DNA from: Dyella japonica A8
GTDB lineage: Bacteria > Pseudomonadota > Gammaproteobacteria > Xanthomonadales > Rhodanobacteraceae
NCBI RefSeq assembly: GCF_000725385.1
Contig: NZ_CP008884.1
Span: forward strand, 2,480,001-2,544,000
Reading direction: 5' to 3'
Length of the DNA stretch: 64,000 bases
Part shown: one piece after another, positions 1 through 8,925 of the stretch
How the letters are laid out: every line of letters starts with the position of its first letter
Position numbering within the stretch: the first letter of the stretch is position 1
Made by a program: the position numbers and the translations under genes
The notes under the pieces: model-generated
What the model was told of the DNA's origin: nothing
Database searches by the model: none
Seen by the model: only the letters and a program-made list of their open reading frames with translations

Positions 1-465
1 GGCCACGGCGGCATCGGCGTTGCCTGCCGATGCCTTCGCGTGGTCCAGGTCCGCTGCCGAGATGTAGCGTTGCAGCGACAGCGCGGCCAGCCGCTGGTAG
101 TAGGCGTTGGCATCCCGTGCCTGCGCCTGTGCACCGGCGAGGTTGGAGCGCGCCTGGCGGATTTGCTCTTCGCGTGGACCGCGCTCGAGTTCCAGCAGCG
201 CTTGCTGCTGTTGCTTCAGGTCGGCGCGTGCGTTGTCCAGCGCGGCCTGCGTGCGAGTGGTTTCCAGCTGCATGATGCGCGTGCCGGCCGGCACGTATTG
301 CCCCTCGCGCACGTCGATGGCCACGATGTGCTCGGCCGCCGGCGCGGGCAGGGTGATGCGGTCGAATTCCACCGTTCCCAATACCTGGGGCGGCGCGGGA
401 TGGCAGCCGGCCAGCGCGAGTGAACAGGCGGCCAGTGCGGCGTGGAAGCGGCGCTCAGTTTTCAT
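1..465 (-). CDS. HlyD-family periplasmic adaptor lipoprotein, partial
   Basis: The gene starts at the ATG ending at 465 and is still open at base 1, so only its first 155 residues are visible. Residues 1-21 form a lipoprotein signal ending in LALAGC, with Cys21 as the expected lipidated residue. A short lipoyl-like segment (about 30-65, with DVREGQYVPAGTRIMQLE) is followed from about residue 70 by a Gln/Ala/Arg-rich helix typical of the coiled-coil hairpin of HlyD/YbhG adaptors. Such proteins link an inner-membrane ABC or MFS pump to an outer-membrane channel. The start overlaps the last 11 bp of the upstream TetR gene, so the two are almost certainly co-transcribed and the pump is probably controlled by that repressor. 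The pump genes should lie beyond the left edge. The exact pump class is not visible. Confidence 0.85.
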   Translation of the reverse strand, partial: MKTERRFHAALAACSLALAGCHPAPPQVLGTVEFDRITLPAPAAEHIVAIDVREGQYVPAGTRIMQLETTRTQAALDNARADLKQQQQALLELERGPREEQIRQARSNLAGAQAQARDANAYYQRLAALSLQRYISAADLDHAKASAGNADAAVA

Positions 466-1126
466 GACGGGGCTCCATGCCATGGCCAAGCAGCGCGAGT
501 GCATGCCGCGCGAGTACGTCGGTGTTGAGATCGGCTTGGAAGATCTGCCGCCAGATCGGCGCGCCGGCGGCCGGGAACATGGTGAGCCCGATCAGGGAGA
601 CCACCAGCAGGCGCGGATCGAGCGACGGGTTGAGCTGCCCCTGGCGTTGCGCCTCGGCGAAGCGGCCCGCGAGGAATCGCGGCAGGTCGGGCCCGATGCG
701 CGTGAGCAGCACATCGCGCAGTGCGCCACCTTCGCACAGCACCTCGCGCACCCAGAGGGAAGGGAGCCACGGGTTGGCGTCGACGACGCCCAGCATGCCT
801 TTGACAAAGCGCGTGACCAGGTCGTTCACGTCGTCGCCGGCACCGGCGATGCCCTCGCGCAGCTGCATGATCGCCGGCATCAGCCGCTCCTCGAAGATCG
901 CATCGCGCAGGGCGAGCTTGCTGCCGAAGTAGTAGTTGAGCATGGCGGGCGTCACGCCGGCCTGGGCGGCGATGCCACGCAGCGAGGTGGCCGCGATGCC
1001 ATCGCGGACGAAACAGGCGAGTGCCGCCTCGACCAGCGTGGCGCGCAGGTCAGGACTGTCGGTGCCGGGGCGGCCGGGGGCGCGGCGTGGCTGGCGGGCG
1101 TGGCTGGGGCGGATGGGCTTGGTCAT
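455..1126 (-). CDS. TetR/AcrR-family transcriptional repressor (CecR-like)
   Basis: This 223-residue protein has an N-terminal TetR helix-turn-helix at about residues 30-75 (LVEAALACFVRDGIAATSLRGIAAQAGVTPAMLNYYFGSK in pieces) and a C-terminal ligand domain. The YYFGSK motif at the end of the recognition helix is diagnostic for the family. A Pro/Arg-rich tail of about 25 residues precedes the DNA-binding domain. The gene overlaps the start of a HlyD-type adaptor gene by 11 bp, an arrangement like cecR with ybhG. The likely role is repression of its own operon until an efflux substrate binds. A 22-bp palindrome lies only 8 bp upstream of the start codon, as expected for autoregulation. The inducer is unknown. 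Confidence 0.92.
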   Translation of the reverse strand: MTKPIRPSHARQPRRAPGRPGTDSPDLRATLVEAALACFVRDGIAATSLRGIAAQAGVTPAMLNYYFGSKLALRDAIFEERLMPAIMQLREGIAGAGDDVNDLVTRFVKGMLGVVDANPWLPSLWVREVLCEGGALRDVLLTRIGPDLPRFLAGRFAEAQRQGQLNPSLDPRLLVVSLIGLTMFPAAGAPIWRQIFQADLNTDVLARHALALLGHGMEPRHEN

Positions 1127-1134
1127 GGCCCATA

Positions 1135-1156
1135 TAATTAATCATATGTTTAATTA
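1135..1156 (-). promoter_or_regulatory. Candidate TetR operator, 22-bp AT-rich palindrome
   Basis: A dyad of TAATTAA, T, CATATG, T, TTAATTA is centred at 1145/1146 (7-1-6-1-7, only the two single spacers unpaired). It sits 8 bp upstream of the tetR start codon in otherwise GC-rich DNA. Position and symmetry fit an operator for the divergently unaccompanied tetR-adaptor operon; binding is inferred. Confidence 0.6.
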
Positions 1157-1195
1157 ATTTCAAGTCATTGACGGGTGGTGGTTCTGTTGGGGCAC

Positions 1196-1221
1196 AAAAA
1201 AGGCCGGCACGGGGCCGGCCT
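1196..1221 (-). terminator. Rho-independent terminator of the S15/CocE hydrolase gene
   Basis: An 8-bp perfect stem (AGGCCGGC with GCCGGCCT, loop ACGGG) lies 22 bp past the stop codon at 1244. On the minus strand it is followed by a run of six T residues. Confidence 0.85.
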
Positions 1222-1243
1222 GATGGGGCAGGAGGCGGGGCGG

Positions 1244-3169
1244 TCAGCCGTTGGGTACCACCGGCAGGCTGATCGAGCTTGCCGTGCCCGGCGTGTGCCA
1301 CACGCGTTGCGTGGCCTTCTGATAGTCCGCCGGCTTTGCATCGAAGATGTTCGGCACGAAGGTCTGCGGGTTGCGGTCGTACAGCGGGAACAGGCTGGAC
1401 TGCACCTGCACCATGATGCGGTGGCCCGGCTGGAACACATGGTTGGTGGTCGGCAGGCCGAAGCTGTACAGCAACGGCTGGTCCGGCGTGAGCGCTGCGG
1501 GATGCTCGAAGCTGGTGCGGTAGCGGCCGCGGAAGATATCCAGCGACACGGCCAGTTCGTAGCCGCCCATCTCCGGATTGGACGGCACCGTGTCCGGATA
1601 CACGTCGATCAGCTTCACCACCCAGTCGCTGTCGGTGCCGCTGGTGGAGGCATACAGGTTCACCTCCGGGGCGCCGCCGATGTGCACCGGTGCGGTGAGC
1701 GGCTCGGTCACGTAGGTGAGGACGTCCGGACGTCCATCCGCGAAACGCTGGTCGTTGACCAGCCAACGTGTCCACGCATCGTGGTCGGCGAAATGCACCG
1801 GGCGCGGCTGGTAGGGCACGGGCTTGGCGGGGTCGGAGACGTATTCGTCGTACTTCGCACTATCCGCGGCAGGGGCGTTGAACGACAGCGAGCCGTTGGC
1901 GCCGAGGTAGAGCGCCCTGGGCTTGTGGGCGCAGCCCTTGTCGCAGCTCAGCGGCCACGACTTGTAGCGGTCCCAATGGTTTTCGCCGGTGTTGTAGATC
2001 AGCACGGGCGGCGTGTTCGCCTTGGGTGCACCTGCCACCAGGTACTGGTCGAAGAACGGCTTGAGCACGTCGCGACGGAACTGCAGGGCGGTGTCGCCAT
2101 CCCATTGCAGCGGACCGAGTGCGCGGCCGTCGTAGTTCACCTGGCTGTGGCGCCACGGGCCCATCACGAGGAAGTTCTTGTCGTTGCCCTTGTCCTTGGG
2201 CTCGGTGGCCTCGTAGCTGTGGATGGCGCCCCACATGTCTTCCTGGTCCCACAGGCCCTGCAGCCACATGGTGGGCACGCTCAGAGGCTGCTGCGCCATG
2301 ATCTTGTCCAGCGCCTGGCCTTGCCAGAACGCGTCGTAGGCCGGGTGCTCGTCGAGCTTGCGCCAGAACGCCAGCTGTTCCAGGCCATGCGCGCGCGCGT
2401 AGTCACCGGCGGAGCCGGCGTTGAGGAAGTTGCTGTAGTCGTCGTAGCCCACGCGTGGCACGCCGCCGCCTTTGCCCTTCTGCGCGGTCTGGCCGTGGAT
2501 GTAGTCGAAGTTGGTCTGGCGGAACGCGCCGTAGTGGAACCAGTCGTCGCCCATCCAGCCGTCCACCATGGGGCTTTCCGGCGCGGCGACCTTGAGCGCC
2601 GGGTGGGGATGGATCAGCGCCATCACCACCGTGAAGCCTTCATACGAGGAGCCGAGCATGCCCACGCGGCCGTTCGATTCGGGCAGGTTCTTCACCAGCC
2701 AGTCGATGGTGTCGTACGCGTCGGTGGAGTGGTCCACGTCGCTCGAGTTGAGCGGGCCGCGCAGCGGGCGCGTCATCACGTACTCGCCCTCCGAGCCGTA
2801 CTTGCCACGCACGTCCTGGAACACGCGGATATAGCCGCTATGCACGAACACCTCGTCGCCCTGCGGCAGGGTGGCGTCCATGTGTGGCGAGACGAAGCGT
2901 TCGGTGCGGCCGCTGGCGTCGTATGGCGTGCGCGTCAGCAGGATGGGTGCGTTGTGGGCGCCCTTGGGAATCACGATCACGGTGTGCAGCTTCACGCCAT
3001 CGCGCATGGGGATCATCACCTCGCGCTTCACATAGTCGTAGCCGGCGGTATCGGCGACGAAGGCTTTCTGCGGCACGTCCGGGGTCAGTGGCGTCGTTTG
3101 CGCGTGGGCGAGGGCGGCGCTGAAGCAGGCGAGCGTGGCGAAGGCAAGCAAGGTGCGGCGGCTGGGCAT
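1244..3169 (-). CDS. Secreted CocE/NonD-family (peptidase S15) hydrolase
   Basis: The 641-residue protein belongs to the X-Pro dipeptidyl-peptidase/alpha-amino-acid ester hydrolase/CocE group of alpha/beta hydrolases. The nucleophile motif GSSYEG places the catalytic Ser near residue 175. Asp308 lies in LWDQED and His341 in GPWRHS, completing the family triad. The C-terminal half carries the jelly-roll domain typical of the group (for example HRIMVQVQSS). A Sec signal peptide (residues 1-24, ending ALAHA) indicates periplasmic or extracellular location. I chose the ATG at 3169 over an upstream in-frame ATG at 3253 because it has a strong GGAGG 5 bp upstream and starts directly with the signal peptide. 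Substrate could be a beta-lactam-like ester, acylated amino acid ester or proline-containing peptide. The gene is monocistronic with its own terminator. Confidence 0.93.
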   Translation of the reverse strand: MPSRRTLLAFATLACFSAALAHAQTTPLTPDVPQKAFVADTAGYDYVKREVMIPMRDGVKLHTVIVIPKGAHNAPILLTRTPYDASGRTERFVSPHMDATLPQGDEVFVHSGYIRVFQDVRGKYGSEGEYVMTRPLRGPLNSSDVDHSTDAYDTIDWLVKNLPESNGRVGMLGSSYEGFTVVMALIHPHPALKVAAPESPMVDGWMGDDWFHYGAFRQTNFDYIHGQTAQKGKGGGVPRVGYDDYSNFLNAGSAGDYARAHGLEQLAFWRKLDEHPAYDAFWQGQALDKIMAQQPLSVPTMWLQGLWDQEDMWGAIHSYEATEPKDKGNDKNFLVMGPWRHSQVNYDGRALGPLQWDGDTALQFRRDVLKPFFDQYLVAGAPKANTPPVLIYNTGENHWDRYKSWPLSCDKGCAHKPRALYLGANGSLSFNAPAADSAKYDEYVSDPAKPVPYQPRPVHFADHDAWTRWLVNDQRFADGRPDVLTYVTEPLTAPVHIGGAPEVNLYASTSGTDSDWVVKLIDVYPDTVPSNPEMGGYELAVSLDIFRGRYRTSFEHPAALTPDQPLLYSFGLPTTNHVFQPGHRIMVQVQSSLFPLYDRNPQTFVPNIFDAKPADYQKATQRVWHTPGTASSISLPVVPNG

Positions 3170-3373
3170 GGATCCTCCAGGCGGCCGGCGTGAGGCCGGC
3201 GCGGTGAGCGAAGCGGAAGGGTGGTCGGGGATTGACTGTAAGCGAGCTGTCATCGTCCTCCCAGCATGACTTCCTGCCTATAAGGGCGGCACGCGCGCGA
3301 ATGCGCAAGAATGGGAACGCGGCCACGGTTTGCGCCGGCCACACTGGCCGTCACCACACCAGGAAGCCCGGCC

Positions 3374-4261
3374 ATGAAAGCCAACACGCGACAGGATTAC
3401 CTGCGACGCATCGACCGCGTCGTCGCCGTGCTGCAGTCCGCCGTGGCGCAGGGCGATGCGTTGCCCGATCTGGCGCAACTGGCCGAGGCGGCGCATCTGT
3501 CGCCGTTCCATTTCCACCGCATCTATCGGGCGCTGTCGGGCGAGACCGTGGGGCAGACCGTCGCGCGCCTCCGTCTGCTGCGTGCCTTGCAGCTATTGGC
3601 TGAACCGGAAGAACGCGTCACGGAGGCCGCGCTGGCCGTAGGTTACGAGACACCGCAAGCCTTCGCCCGCGTGTTCCGGCAGGCGTTCGACGCGACGCCG
3701 AGCGAGCTGCGCGGGAAGCAGGCGCTGTTACAGGCGGCGATGCAGCGGCTGCGTGGTCCGGCGCCACGCGATGACGCGGGCGAGCCTGCCCTGAGGGTAG
3801 AGGTGGTGTCGGTGGAGCCGTTCCGCGTGGTGGCGACCCGCTACGTGGGCGATCATCGCGACCTGGACCAGGCGTATGGACGGCTGTTCGCATGGGCCGC
3901 CGACCATGGGTTGCTCGAACGCATGCGCAGCCTCTACGGCGTGCCGCACGACGGTGGGCCGGATGCCGCCCTCGACGAGGGCGCGTTTGACTGCGCCCTG
4001 GCCTTCGAGGGTGGCGACGTAGCGGCCGATGGCGACACCTTTGCGTTGCAGCTGGGCGGCGGGCTGTGGGCACGCTGGCGCCACGTGGGCTCCTACGATC
4101 GGCTTGGCGTGCTGACCGACCGGCTCATTGCCCGCTGGCTGCCGGACAGCGGCTACCAGCTGCGTGACGCCTTGCCGTTCCGGCAGTTCATGGACGATCC
4201 GGAGGTCGTGCCGGAGGCCGCGCTGCGTGCGGATATTTACCTGCCCGTCGCGCCTTGTTGA
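3374..4261 (+). CDS. AraC-family regulator with C-terminal GyrI-like domain
   Basis: The protein is 295 residues. The AraC double helix-turn-helix is N-terminal (about residues 10-110), including LSPFHFHRIYRALSGETVGQ and GYETPQAFARVFRQAF. Residues about 140-295 match the GyrI-like/SOUL small-molecule domain pattern (VVSVEPFRVVATRYVGDH at its start). Proteins of this build resemble Rob/BltR-type activators that sense hydrophobic compounds. The ATG at 3374 is preferred over the one at 3311 because it begins directly at the DNA-binding domain and has AGGA upstream. It is transcribed divergently from the S15 hydrolase, with about 200 bp between, and convergently with the VOC gene. Its regulon is unknown. 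Confidence 0.92.
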   Translation: MKANTRQDYLRRIDRVVAVLQSAVAQGDALPDLAQLAEAAHLSPFHFHRIYRALSGETVGQTVARLRLLRALQLLAEPEERVTEAALAVGYETPQAFARVFRQAFDATPSELRGKQALLQAAMQRLRGPAPRDDAGEPALRVEVVSVEPFRVVATRYVGDHRDLDQAYGRLFAWAADHGLLERMRSLYGVPHDGGPDAALDEGAFDCALAFEGGDVAADGDTFALQLGGGLWARWRHVGSYDRLGVLTDRLIARWLPDSGYQLRDALPFRQFMDDPEVVPEAALRADIYLPVAPC

Positions 4262-4270
4262 GCCGGCGCC

Positions 4271-4705
4271 TCAATGGCCGTGTTCGGCCCACGGGTCGTA
4301 ACTGCCGAACGACCACAGGTGACCTTCCAGGTCGCGGCAGCTGTAGCCAGCGCCGCCGTAATCCTTCTCGGCATAGTCGTCGACAATGACGGCGCCGGCG
4401 GCCTTCGCCTGTTCGTAGTGGGCCTTGCAGTCCGTGACGACGACATAAGGGCATTGCGTCTCCCGGCCGTCAGTCTGATCGGGCTGGATCAGGCGCTCAC
4501 CGAACGCGTTATCGCGAACCGAACCCAGCATCAGCATGCCGCTGCCATGGGTGAGCTGCGCGTGCGCCACGCCACCCTGATCGTCGTCATAGACCGCGTG
4601 TTTCTGGAAACCGAAGGCCTGGCATAGCCAGGCGATGGCGGCATGCGCGTCGCGATAGCGCAGGCCGGGGATGATGGTGCTGCCGGAAACGCGAGAGGTG
4701 CTCAT
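4271..4705 (-). CDS. VOC-family (glyoxalase/bleomycin-resistance fold) protein
   Basis: This 144-residue protein shows the two beta-alpha-beta-beta-beta modules of the vicinal oxygen chelate fold: IIPGLRYRDAHAAIAWLCQAFGF at the start of the first and TQCPYVVVTDCKAHYEQAKAAGA at the start of the second. It ends with DLEGHLWSFGSYDPW, the usual C-terminal metal-site region. It is PhnB-like in length and layout. A strong AAGGAG precedes the ATG. The 3' end lies 9 bp from the end of the convergent AraC/GyrI-like gene. VOC proteins include isomerases, dioxygenases and resistance proteins, so a specific reaction cannot be given. Confidence 0.9.
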   Translation of the reverse strand: MSTSRVSGSTIIPGLRYRDAHAAIAWLCQAFGFQKHAVYDDDQGGVAHAQLTHGSGMLMLGSVRDNAFGERLIQPDQTDGRETQCPYVVVTDCKAHYEQAKAAGAVIVDDYAEKDYGGAGYSCRDLEGHLWSFGSYDPWAEHGH

Positions 4706-4843
4706 GGCGGTGCTCCTTGATGGACGGTGCCCAGCCTAGCCCTTCCATGGATATTGTCTTGTGGATTTTCCTAGTGGGCAGGGAGCTCGGACTGTGTTGG
4801 CCTTGCACGAGCCCGTTCACCATTTCCCTCAGGTCACAAATTT

Positions 4844-4945
4844 CCTCACCGTCATTCCCGCGAAAGCGGGAATCCAGTGCCTTTTCCCGTTGCGCTCAAA
4901 GCTTAAAGGCACTGGATTCCCGCTTTCGCGGGAATGACGGTGAGG
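4844..4945. repeat. Palindromic repeat, family A copy 1 (intact)
   Basis: A perfect 41-bp inverted repeat (arms 4844-4884 and 4905-4945) surrounds a 20-bp centre. Each arm contains the smaller palindrome ATTCCCGCGAAAGCGGGAAT. Related copies occur at about 10352-10486 and 40179-40261. It lies in the 372-bp gap between the VOC gene and the FMN reductase gene, where I see no gene. The ATTCCC-N8-GGGAAT core resembles dispersed repeats such as neisserial dRS3, an observation from memory. Confidence 0.9.
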
Positions 4946-5077
4946 GGGCGGGGTGCCAAGGCAAGATCTTGAACAGGCGCAGGGATCGTTGACAGACTCC
5001 AAGGAATCACAATGGATTCACCGGCCCGGATGCCATGCTTCAACTCCCCGCTTCATTCAACCTTCGGGAGCAAAGGC

Positions 5078-5635
5078 ATGAGCAAGATCCGTGTGGCCGT
5101 CCTGGTCGGCAGCCTGCGCAAGGACTCCTTCAACCGTCACCTGGCCCGCGCCGTGGAACGGCTCGCGCCGGATGATTTCAGTTTCGATCACGTGCGTATC
5201 GACAACCTGCCGCTATACAACCAGGATTTCGATGCGGACTACCCCGCGGAGGGCAAGCGCATCAAGGACGAGATCGCCGCGGCGGACGCCTTGCTGTTCG
5301 TGACGCCGGAATACAACCGGTCCATTCCCGGCGTGCTCAAGAACGCCATCGACATTGCGTCGCGTCCCTGGGGTACCAACTCGTTCGCCGGCAAGCCGGC
5401 TGCGGTGATCGGCATTTCCGTGGGCGCGACCGGCACGGCGCTGTCGCAGCAGCATCTGCGCAACGTGCTTTCGTACCTCGACGTACCCGTGCTGCCGCAG
5501 CCAGAGGTTTTCATCCAGAACAAGGAAGGCCTGATCGATCCCGATGGCAAGATTGGCAACGAAGGTACGCAGAAGTTCCTGCAGGGCTTCGTGGATCGGT
5601 ACGTGAGCTGGGTGAAGCTGCACCTGCGGCGCTAA
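5078..5635 (+). CDS. NADPH-dependent FMN reductase (ChrR/YieF-type flavoprotein)
   Basis: The 185-residue protein has the flavodoxin-like fold of the NADPH-dependent FMN reductase family. The N-terminal VLVGSLRKDSFNRHLA segment is the phosphate-binding loop for FMN, and PEYNRSIPGVLKNAIDIASRP is the conserved flavin-contact region. Members reduce quinones, chromate or azo dyes with NAD(P)H in the cytoplasm and protect against redox stress. I chose ATG 5078 because GGGAG lies 7 bp upstream and MSKIRVAVLVGS is the usual N-terminus. An in-frame ATG at 5012 with AAGGA upstream would add 22 residues unlike the family and remains possible. A palindromic repeat with a T-run follows the gene and may terminate it. 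Confidence 0.92.
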   Translation: MSKIRVAVLVGSLRKDSFNRHLARAVERLAPDDFSFDHVRIDNLPLYNQDFDADYPAEGKRIKDEIAAADALLFVTPEYNRSIPGVLKNAIDIASRPWGTNSFAGKPAAVIGISVGATGTALSQQHLRNVLSYLDVPVLPQPEVFIQNKEGLIDPDGKIGNEGTQKFLQGFVDRYVSWVKLHLRR

Positions 5636-5656
5636 GCGGTCGCATCGAAACGATGG

Positions 5657-5745
5657 TGGGAGCGCACCCTGTGCGCGACGGTGGCCTTGCAGCGCTGAAG
5701 CACCGCCGGGCAGTCGCGCACAGGGTGCGCTCCCACAGGTTTTTT
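5657..5745. repeat. Palindromic repeat, family B copy 1; possible terminator
   Basis: The 23-bp arms TGGGAGCGCACCCTGTGCGC(GAC) at 5657-5679 and its exact complement at 5713-5735 flank a 33-bp centre. A run of six T residues at 5740-5745 follows on the plus strand, so it could terminate the FMN reductase transcript. Other copies are near 10537 and 32506. The form resembles Pseudomonas/Xanthomonadales REP sequences. Confidence 0.85.
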
Positions 5746-5753
5746 AGCCGGCC

Positions 5754-7934
5754 TTAGGCCTCGGCGCCCGTCGCCCCCGACCCGCACAGCTTCTCCAGCA
5801 TCTGCACCTGCACGTTGCGCACGGTCTGGTTGGCCCCCGGGCGGCTGCGCGTATAGCGGCCGTCGGCGTGCAGCAGCCAGGCGCTGGAGTTGTCGGTGAG
5901 GTAGAGCTCCAGTTCCTTTTTCAGGCGGTTCTGCAGCTTCTTGCCTTCCACCGGGAAGCCGGTTTCCACGCGGCGGTCCAGGTTGCGTTCCATCAGGTCC
6001 GCGCTGGCGAGGTAGAACTGTTCCTCGCCGTTGTTAAGGAACCAGTACACGCGGCTGTGCTCCAGGAAGCGGCCGACGATGGAGCGCACGCGGATGTTGT
6101 GCGACACACCGGGCACGCCGGGGCGCAGGCAGCACATGCCGCGCACGATCAGGTCCACCTTTACCCCGGCCATGCTGGCCTTGTAGAGCGCACGGATCAT
6201 CTTGGCATCGGTGACGGCGTTGGCCTTGATGATGATCTGCGCGGGCCTGCCGGCCGTGGCATGCGCGGTCTCGCGGTTGATCATTTCCAGCAGGGTCTTT
6301 TTCAGCGTGAACGGCGCATGCAGCAACCGCTTCATCTGCAGCAGCTTGCCCATGCCGGTGAGCTGGCTGAAGAGCTTGTGCACGTCCTCGCACAGCGCCT
6401 GGTCGGAGGTGAGCAGGCTGTAGTCGGTGTACAGACGTGCGTTGCCGGTGTGGTAGTTGCCGGTGCCAAGGTGGGCGTAGCGCACCAGTTCCTCGCCTTC
6501 GCGGCGCTGGATCAACATGAGCTTGGCGTGCGTCTTCACGCCCACCACGCCGTAGATGACCATGGCGCCGGCCTGTTGCAGGCGCGAGGCCAGTGTGAGG
6601 TTGGATTCCTCATCGAAACGCGCGCGCAGCTCGATCACCACGGTGACCTCCTTGCCTGCGCGCGCGGCGTCCACCAGCGCGTCGACGATCTCGGAGTTGG
6701 CGCCGCTGCGGTACAGCGTCTGCTTGATCGCCAGCACGCTCGGATCCTTCGCCGCCTGGTGCAGCAGGTCCACCACCGGCGCGAACGATTCGTAGGGATG
6801 CAGCAGCAGCACGTCCTGGCGGCCGATCACCTGGAACAGGTCCTCGGCCTTCTTCAGTGCCTTGGGAATGGACGGCGTGAACGGCGGGTACTGCAGTTCG
6901 GGGCGCAGGGTCTTGGTGATCAGGCCGAACAGGCGCGCCAGGTTCACCGGGCCGTTCACCTCATACATCTCGGCGGCGGTGAGGCCGAACTGCTTCAGCA
7001 GGTAGTCGGTGAGTTCCTGCGGGCAGTTGTCGGCCACTTCCAGGCGCACGGCATCGCCGAAGCGGCGCGAATACAGCTCGCCGCGCAAGGCGCGGGCGAG
7101 ATCTTCCACGTCTTCCGGGTCGATGGTGAGGTCGGCGTTGCGGGTCAGGCGGAACTGGTAGCAACCGCGCACGGACATGCCGGGGAAGAGTTCCTCGGCA
7201 TGCGCGTGGATGATGGAGGAGAGCAGCACGAAGTTCTCGCCGCCCTCGCACACGTCGTCCGGCAGGCGGATCAGGCGTGGCAGCACGCGCGGCGCCGGCA
7301 CGATGGCCAGGCCCGAGTCGCGGCCGAACGCATCGGTGCCTTCCAGCTGCACGATGAAGTTCAGGCTCTTGTTGACCAGCAGCGGAAACGGATGGGTGGG
7401 ATCCAGGCCGATGGGCGTGACCAGCGGCGCAACTTCATGGCGGAAGTAGCGGCGCACCCACATCTTCTGTTTGTTCGACCACTCGTTGCGACGCACGATG
7501 CGGATGCCGTGCCGCGCCAGTTCCGGCAGGATCTTGTCGTTGAGGATGACGTACTGGCGCTCGATCTGCTTGTGCGTGATCTCGCTGATCTCGGCGAGCG
7601 CCTTGCGCGGCGCCACGCCGTCGGAACCGACGATCTCGTGGTCGAACGCGATCTGGCTCTTCAGGCCCGCCACGCGGATCTCGAAGAACTCGTCCATGTT
7701 GCTGGAGAAGATCAGCAGGAACTTCAGGCGCTCCAGGATCGGCTTGCTTTCATCCAGTGCCTGTTCCAGCACGCGGATGTTGAACTGCAGCTGCGAGAGT
7801 TCGCGGTTGATGTAGAGGGACGGGTCGTTCAGGTCCGGAGCGGCAGGAGGGCTCGGCACGTCGGCTACCGCGGCGACGGGGCTGATGGTTTCGGTGACAC
7901 GCTCTGCGCTGGGTCGGGCGATATCGGTACTCAT
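5754..7934 (-). CDS. ppk: Polyphosphate kinase 1
   Basis: The 726-residue protein catalyses reversible transfer of the ATP gamma-phosphate to inorganic polyphosphate. All four PPK1 regions are present: an N-terminal helical domain starting at [12 protein letters not shown] (about residue 41), the head domain (about 150-340), and two phospholipase-D-like C domains. The autophosphorylated histidine is His469 in [10 protein letters not shown], and the second catalytic histidine is His488 in [11 protein letters not shown]; these match His435 and His454 of E. coli by motif. [13 protein letters not shown] (about 379-391) is the nucleotide-contact region. The first 35 residues are a Pro/Ala-rich extension. 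No ppx neighbour is seen; the gene stands alone. Confidence 0.98.
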   Translation of the reverse strand: MSTDIARPSAERVTETISPVAAVADVPSPPAAPDLNDPSLYINRELSQLQFNIRVLEQALDESKPILERLKFLLIFSSNMDEFFEIRVAGLKSQIAFDHEIVGSDGVAPRKALAEISEITHKQIERQYVILNDKILPELARHGIRIVRRNEWSNKQKMWVRRYFRHEVAPLVTPIGLDPTHPFPLLVNKSLNFIVQLEGTDAFGRDSGLAIVPAPRVLPRLIRLPDDVCEGGENFVLLSSIIHAHAEELFPGMSVRGCYQFRLTRNADLTIDPEDVEDLARALRGELYSRRFGDAVRLEVADNCPQELTDYLLKQFGLTAAEMYEVNGPVNLARLFGLITKTLRPELQYPPFTPSIPKALKKAEDLFQVIGRQDVLLLHPYESFAPVVDLLHQAAKDPSVLAIKQTLYRSGANSEIVDALVDAARAGKEVTVVIELRARFDEESNLTLASRLQQAGAMVIYGVVGVKTHAKLMLIQRREGEELVRYAHLGTGNYHTGNARLYTDYSLLTSDQALCEDVHKLFSQLTGMGKLLQMKRLLHAPFTLKKTLLEMINRETAHATAGRPAQIIIKANAVTDAKMIRALYKASMAGVKVDLIVRGMCCLRPGVPGVSHNIRVRSIVGRFLEHSRVYWFLNNGEEQFYLASADLMERNLDRRVETGFPVEGKKLQNRLKKELELYLTDNSSAWLLHADGRYTRSRPGANQTVRNVQVQMLEKLCGSGATGAEA

Positions 7935-8142
7935 CGGTTCACCGTTCGATGGGCGGGCGCGAGGGGAGCCGCGCTGATCCGCAAAGAATCATAGTAAGGC
8001 CCTGATCACGACCGGGCCATGGCAAGACAACACGATATCGCGCCGTCACATGCCGGACATATTGCAGGTCGCTCCTGACGACTCCATGACATTGCATACA
8101 CGTATGTCATGGTGCCGTGACGTGGCGCGGGCCTCCACGCTT

Positions 8143-8925
8143 TCATGCAGTCGATGAGGCGAGGTAGCGGCTGGGCGCCATGCCGAGCACGCGCCGGAAC
8201 GCCGCGGTGAAGGCACTGGGGTTGCCATAGCCAAGGTCCACCGCCACCTGCGTGATCGCCTCGCCGTTGCCCAGCCGCGTCAGCGCTGACAACAGGCAGG
8301 CCTGTTGTCGCCACGCGGTGAAGCTCATGCCGGTTTCCTCGCGGAACGTGCGCGTGAAATGGCGGCGGCTCATGCCGGCGCGTCGAGCCATGTCGTCGAT
8401 CTTCACTTCCTGCGAGGGTTGGTCGAGCAGGGCGCGGCACAGCGCGGTAAGCCGCTTCTCGTGCGGCAACGGCGTGCTGAGCGGCAACACCGGCATGCGG
8501 CGGATCTCGTCCAGCAGCAGCGCCATGACGCGCCCGTCGCGGCCGGACAGGTCGTATTCGGCGGGCAGGTCCACCGCTTCCATCAACAGCTCGTGGAGCA
8601 GGGGCGAGACGGCGATGACCTGGCAGTGCCGCGCCAGGCCCGCCGCTTCGGCCGCCTCCGGCGTGACGTAGGCGCTGCGCGTGGCGACCGGGCCGCCCAT
8701 GTGCACTTCGTGCGTCACGCCCGGGGGAATCCACAGGGCGCGCCGTGGCGGCACGACCCAGCTGCCTTCGCTGGTGATGGTGGTGAGCACGCCGGTAGAG
8801 GCGTAGAGCAACTGGCCGCGGCGGTGCGAGTGGGGCGGCAACCGGTGGTGCGGCGGGTACTCGTTGCCCGTCGCGATCACGTCGCGGGGCGTCTGGTCAT
8901 ACGCTTCGGCGCGGGCATTGCGCAC
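8143..8925 (-). CDS. AraC-family regulator with N-terminal cupin
   Basis: The 260-residue protein has a cupin-like sensor at about residues 20-110 (HHRLPPHSHRRGQLLYASTGV, then PPRRALWIPPGVTHEVHMGG) and an AraC helix-turn-helix pair at about 165-255 (IDDMARRAGMSRRHFTRTF and DLGYGNPSAFTAAFRRVLGM). This architecture matches the NimR/YidZ-like group that often controls a neighbouring efflux pump. It is divergent from the fosmidomycin-resistance-type MFS gene, with about 126 bp between, so that pump is the natural target. The start is the GTG at 8925; no in-frame ATG lies upstream and the ribosome site is weak, so the true start could be internal. Confidence 0.9.
   Translation of the reverse strand: MRNARAEAYDQTPRDVIATGNEYPPHHRLPPHSHRRGQLLYASTGVLTTITSEGSWVVPPRRALWIPPGVTHEVHMGGPVATRSAYVTPEAAEAAGLARHCQVIAVSPLLHELLMEAVDLPAEYDLSGRDGRVMALLLDEIRRMPVLPLSTPLPHEKRLTALCRALLDQPSQEVKIDDMARRAGMSRRHFTRTFREETGMSFTAWRQQACLLSALTRLGNGEAITQVAVDLGYGNPSAFTAAFRRVLGMAPSRYLASSTA

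Noticed and set aside
4844..4945. Palindromic repeats considered as a CRISPR array
   Set aside because: Single dispersed inverted repeats with no regular spacers and no cas genes in the window.
5012..5077. Longer start for the FMN reductase gene
   Set aside because: It has a good ribosome site but adds 22 residues absent from the family; kept as an alternative in the entry.
5868..7994. 708-residue plus-strand ORF opposite ppk
   Set aside because: Shadow of ppk with low-complexity composition.
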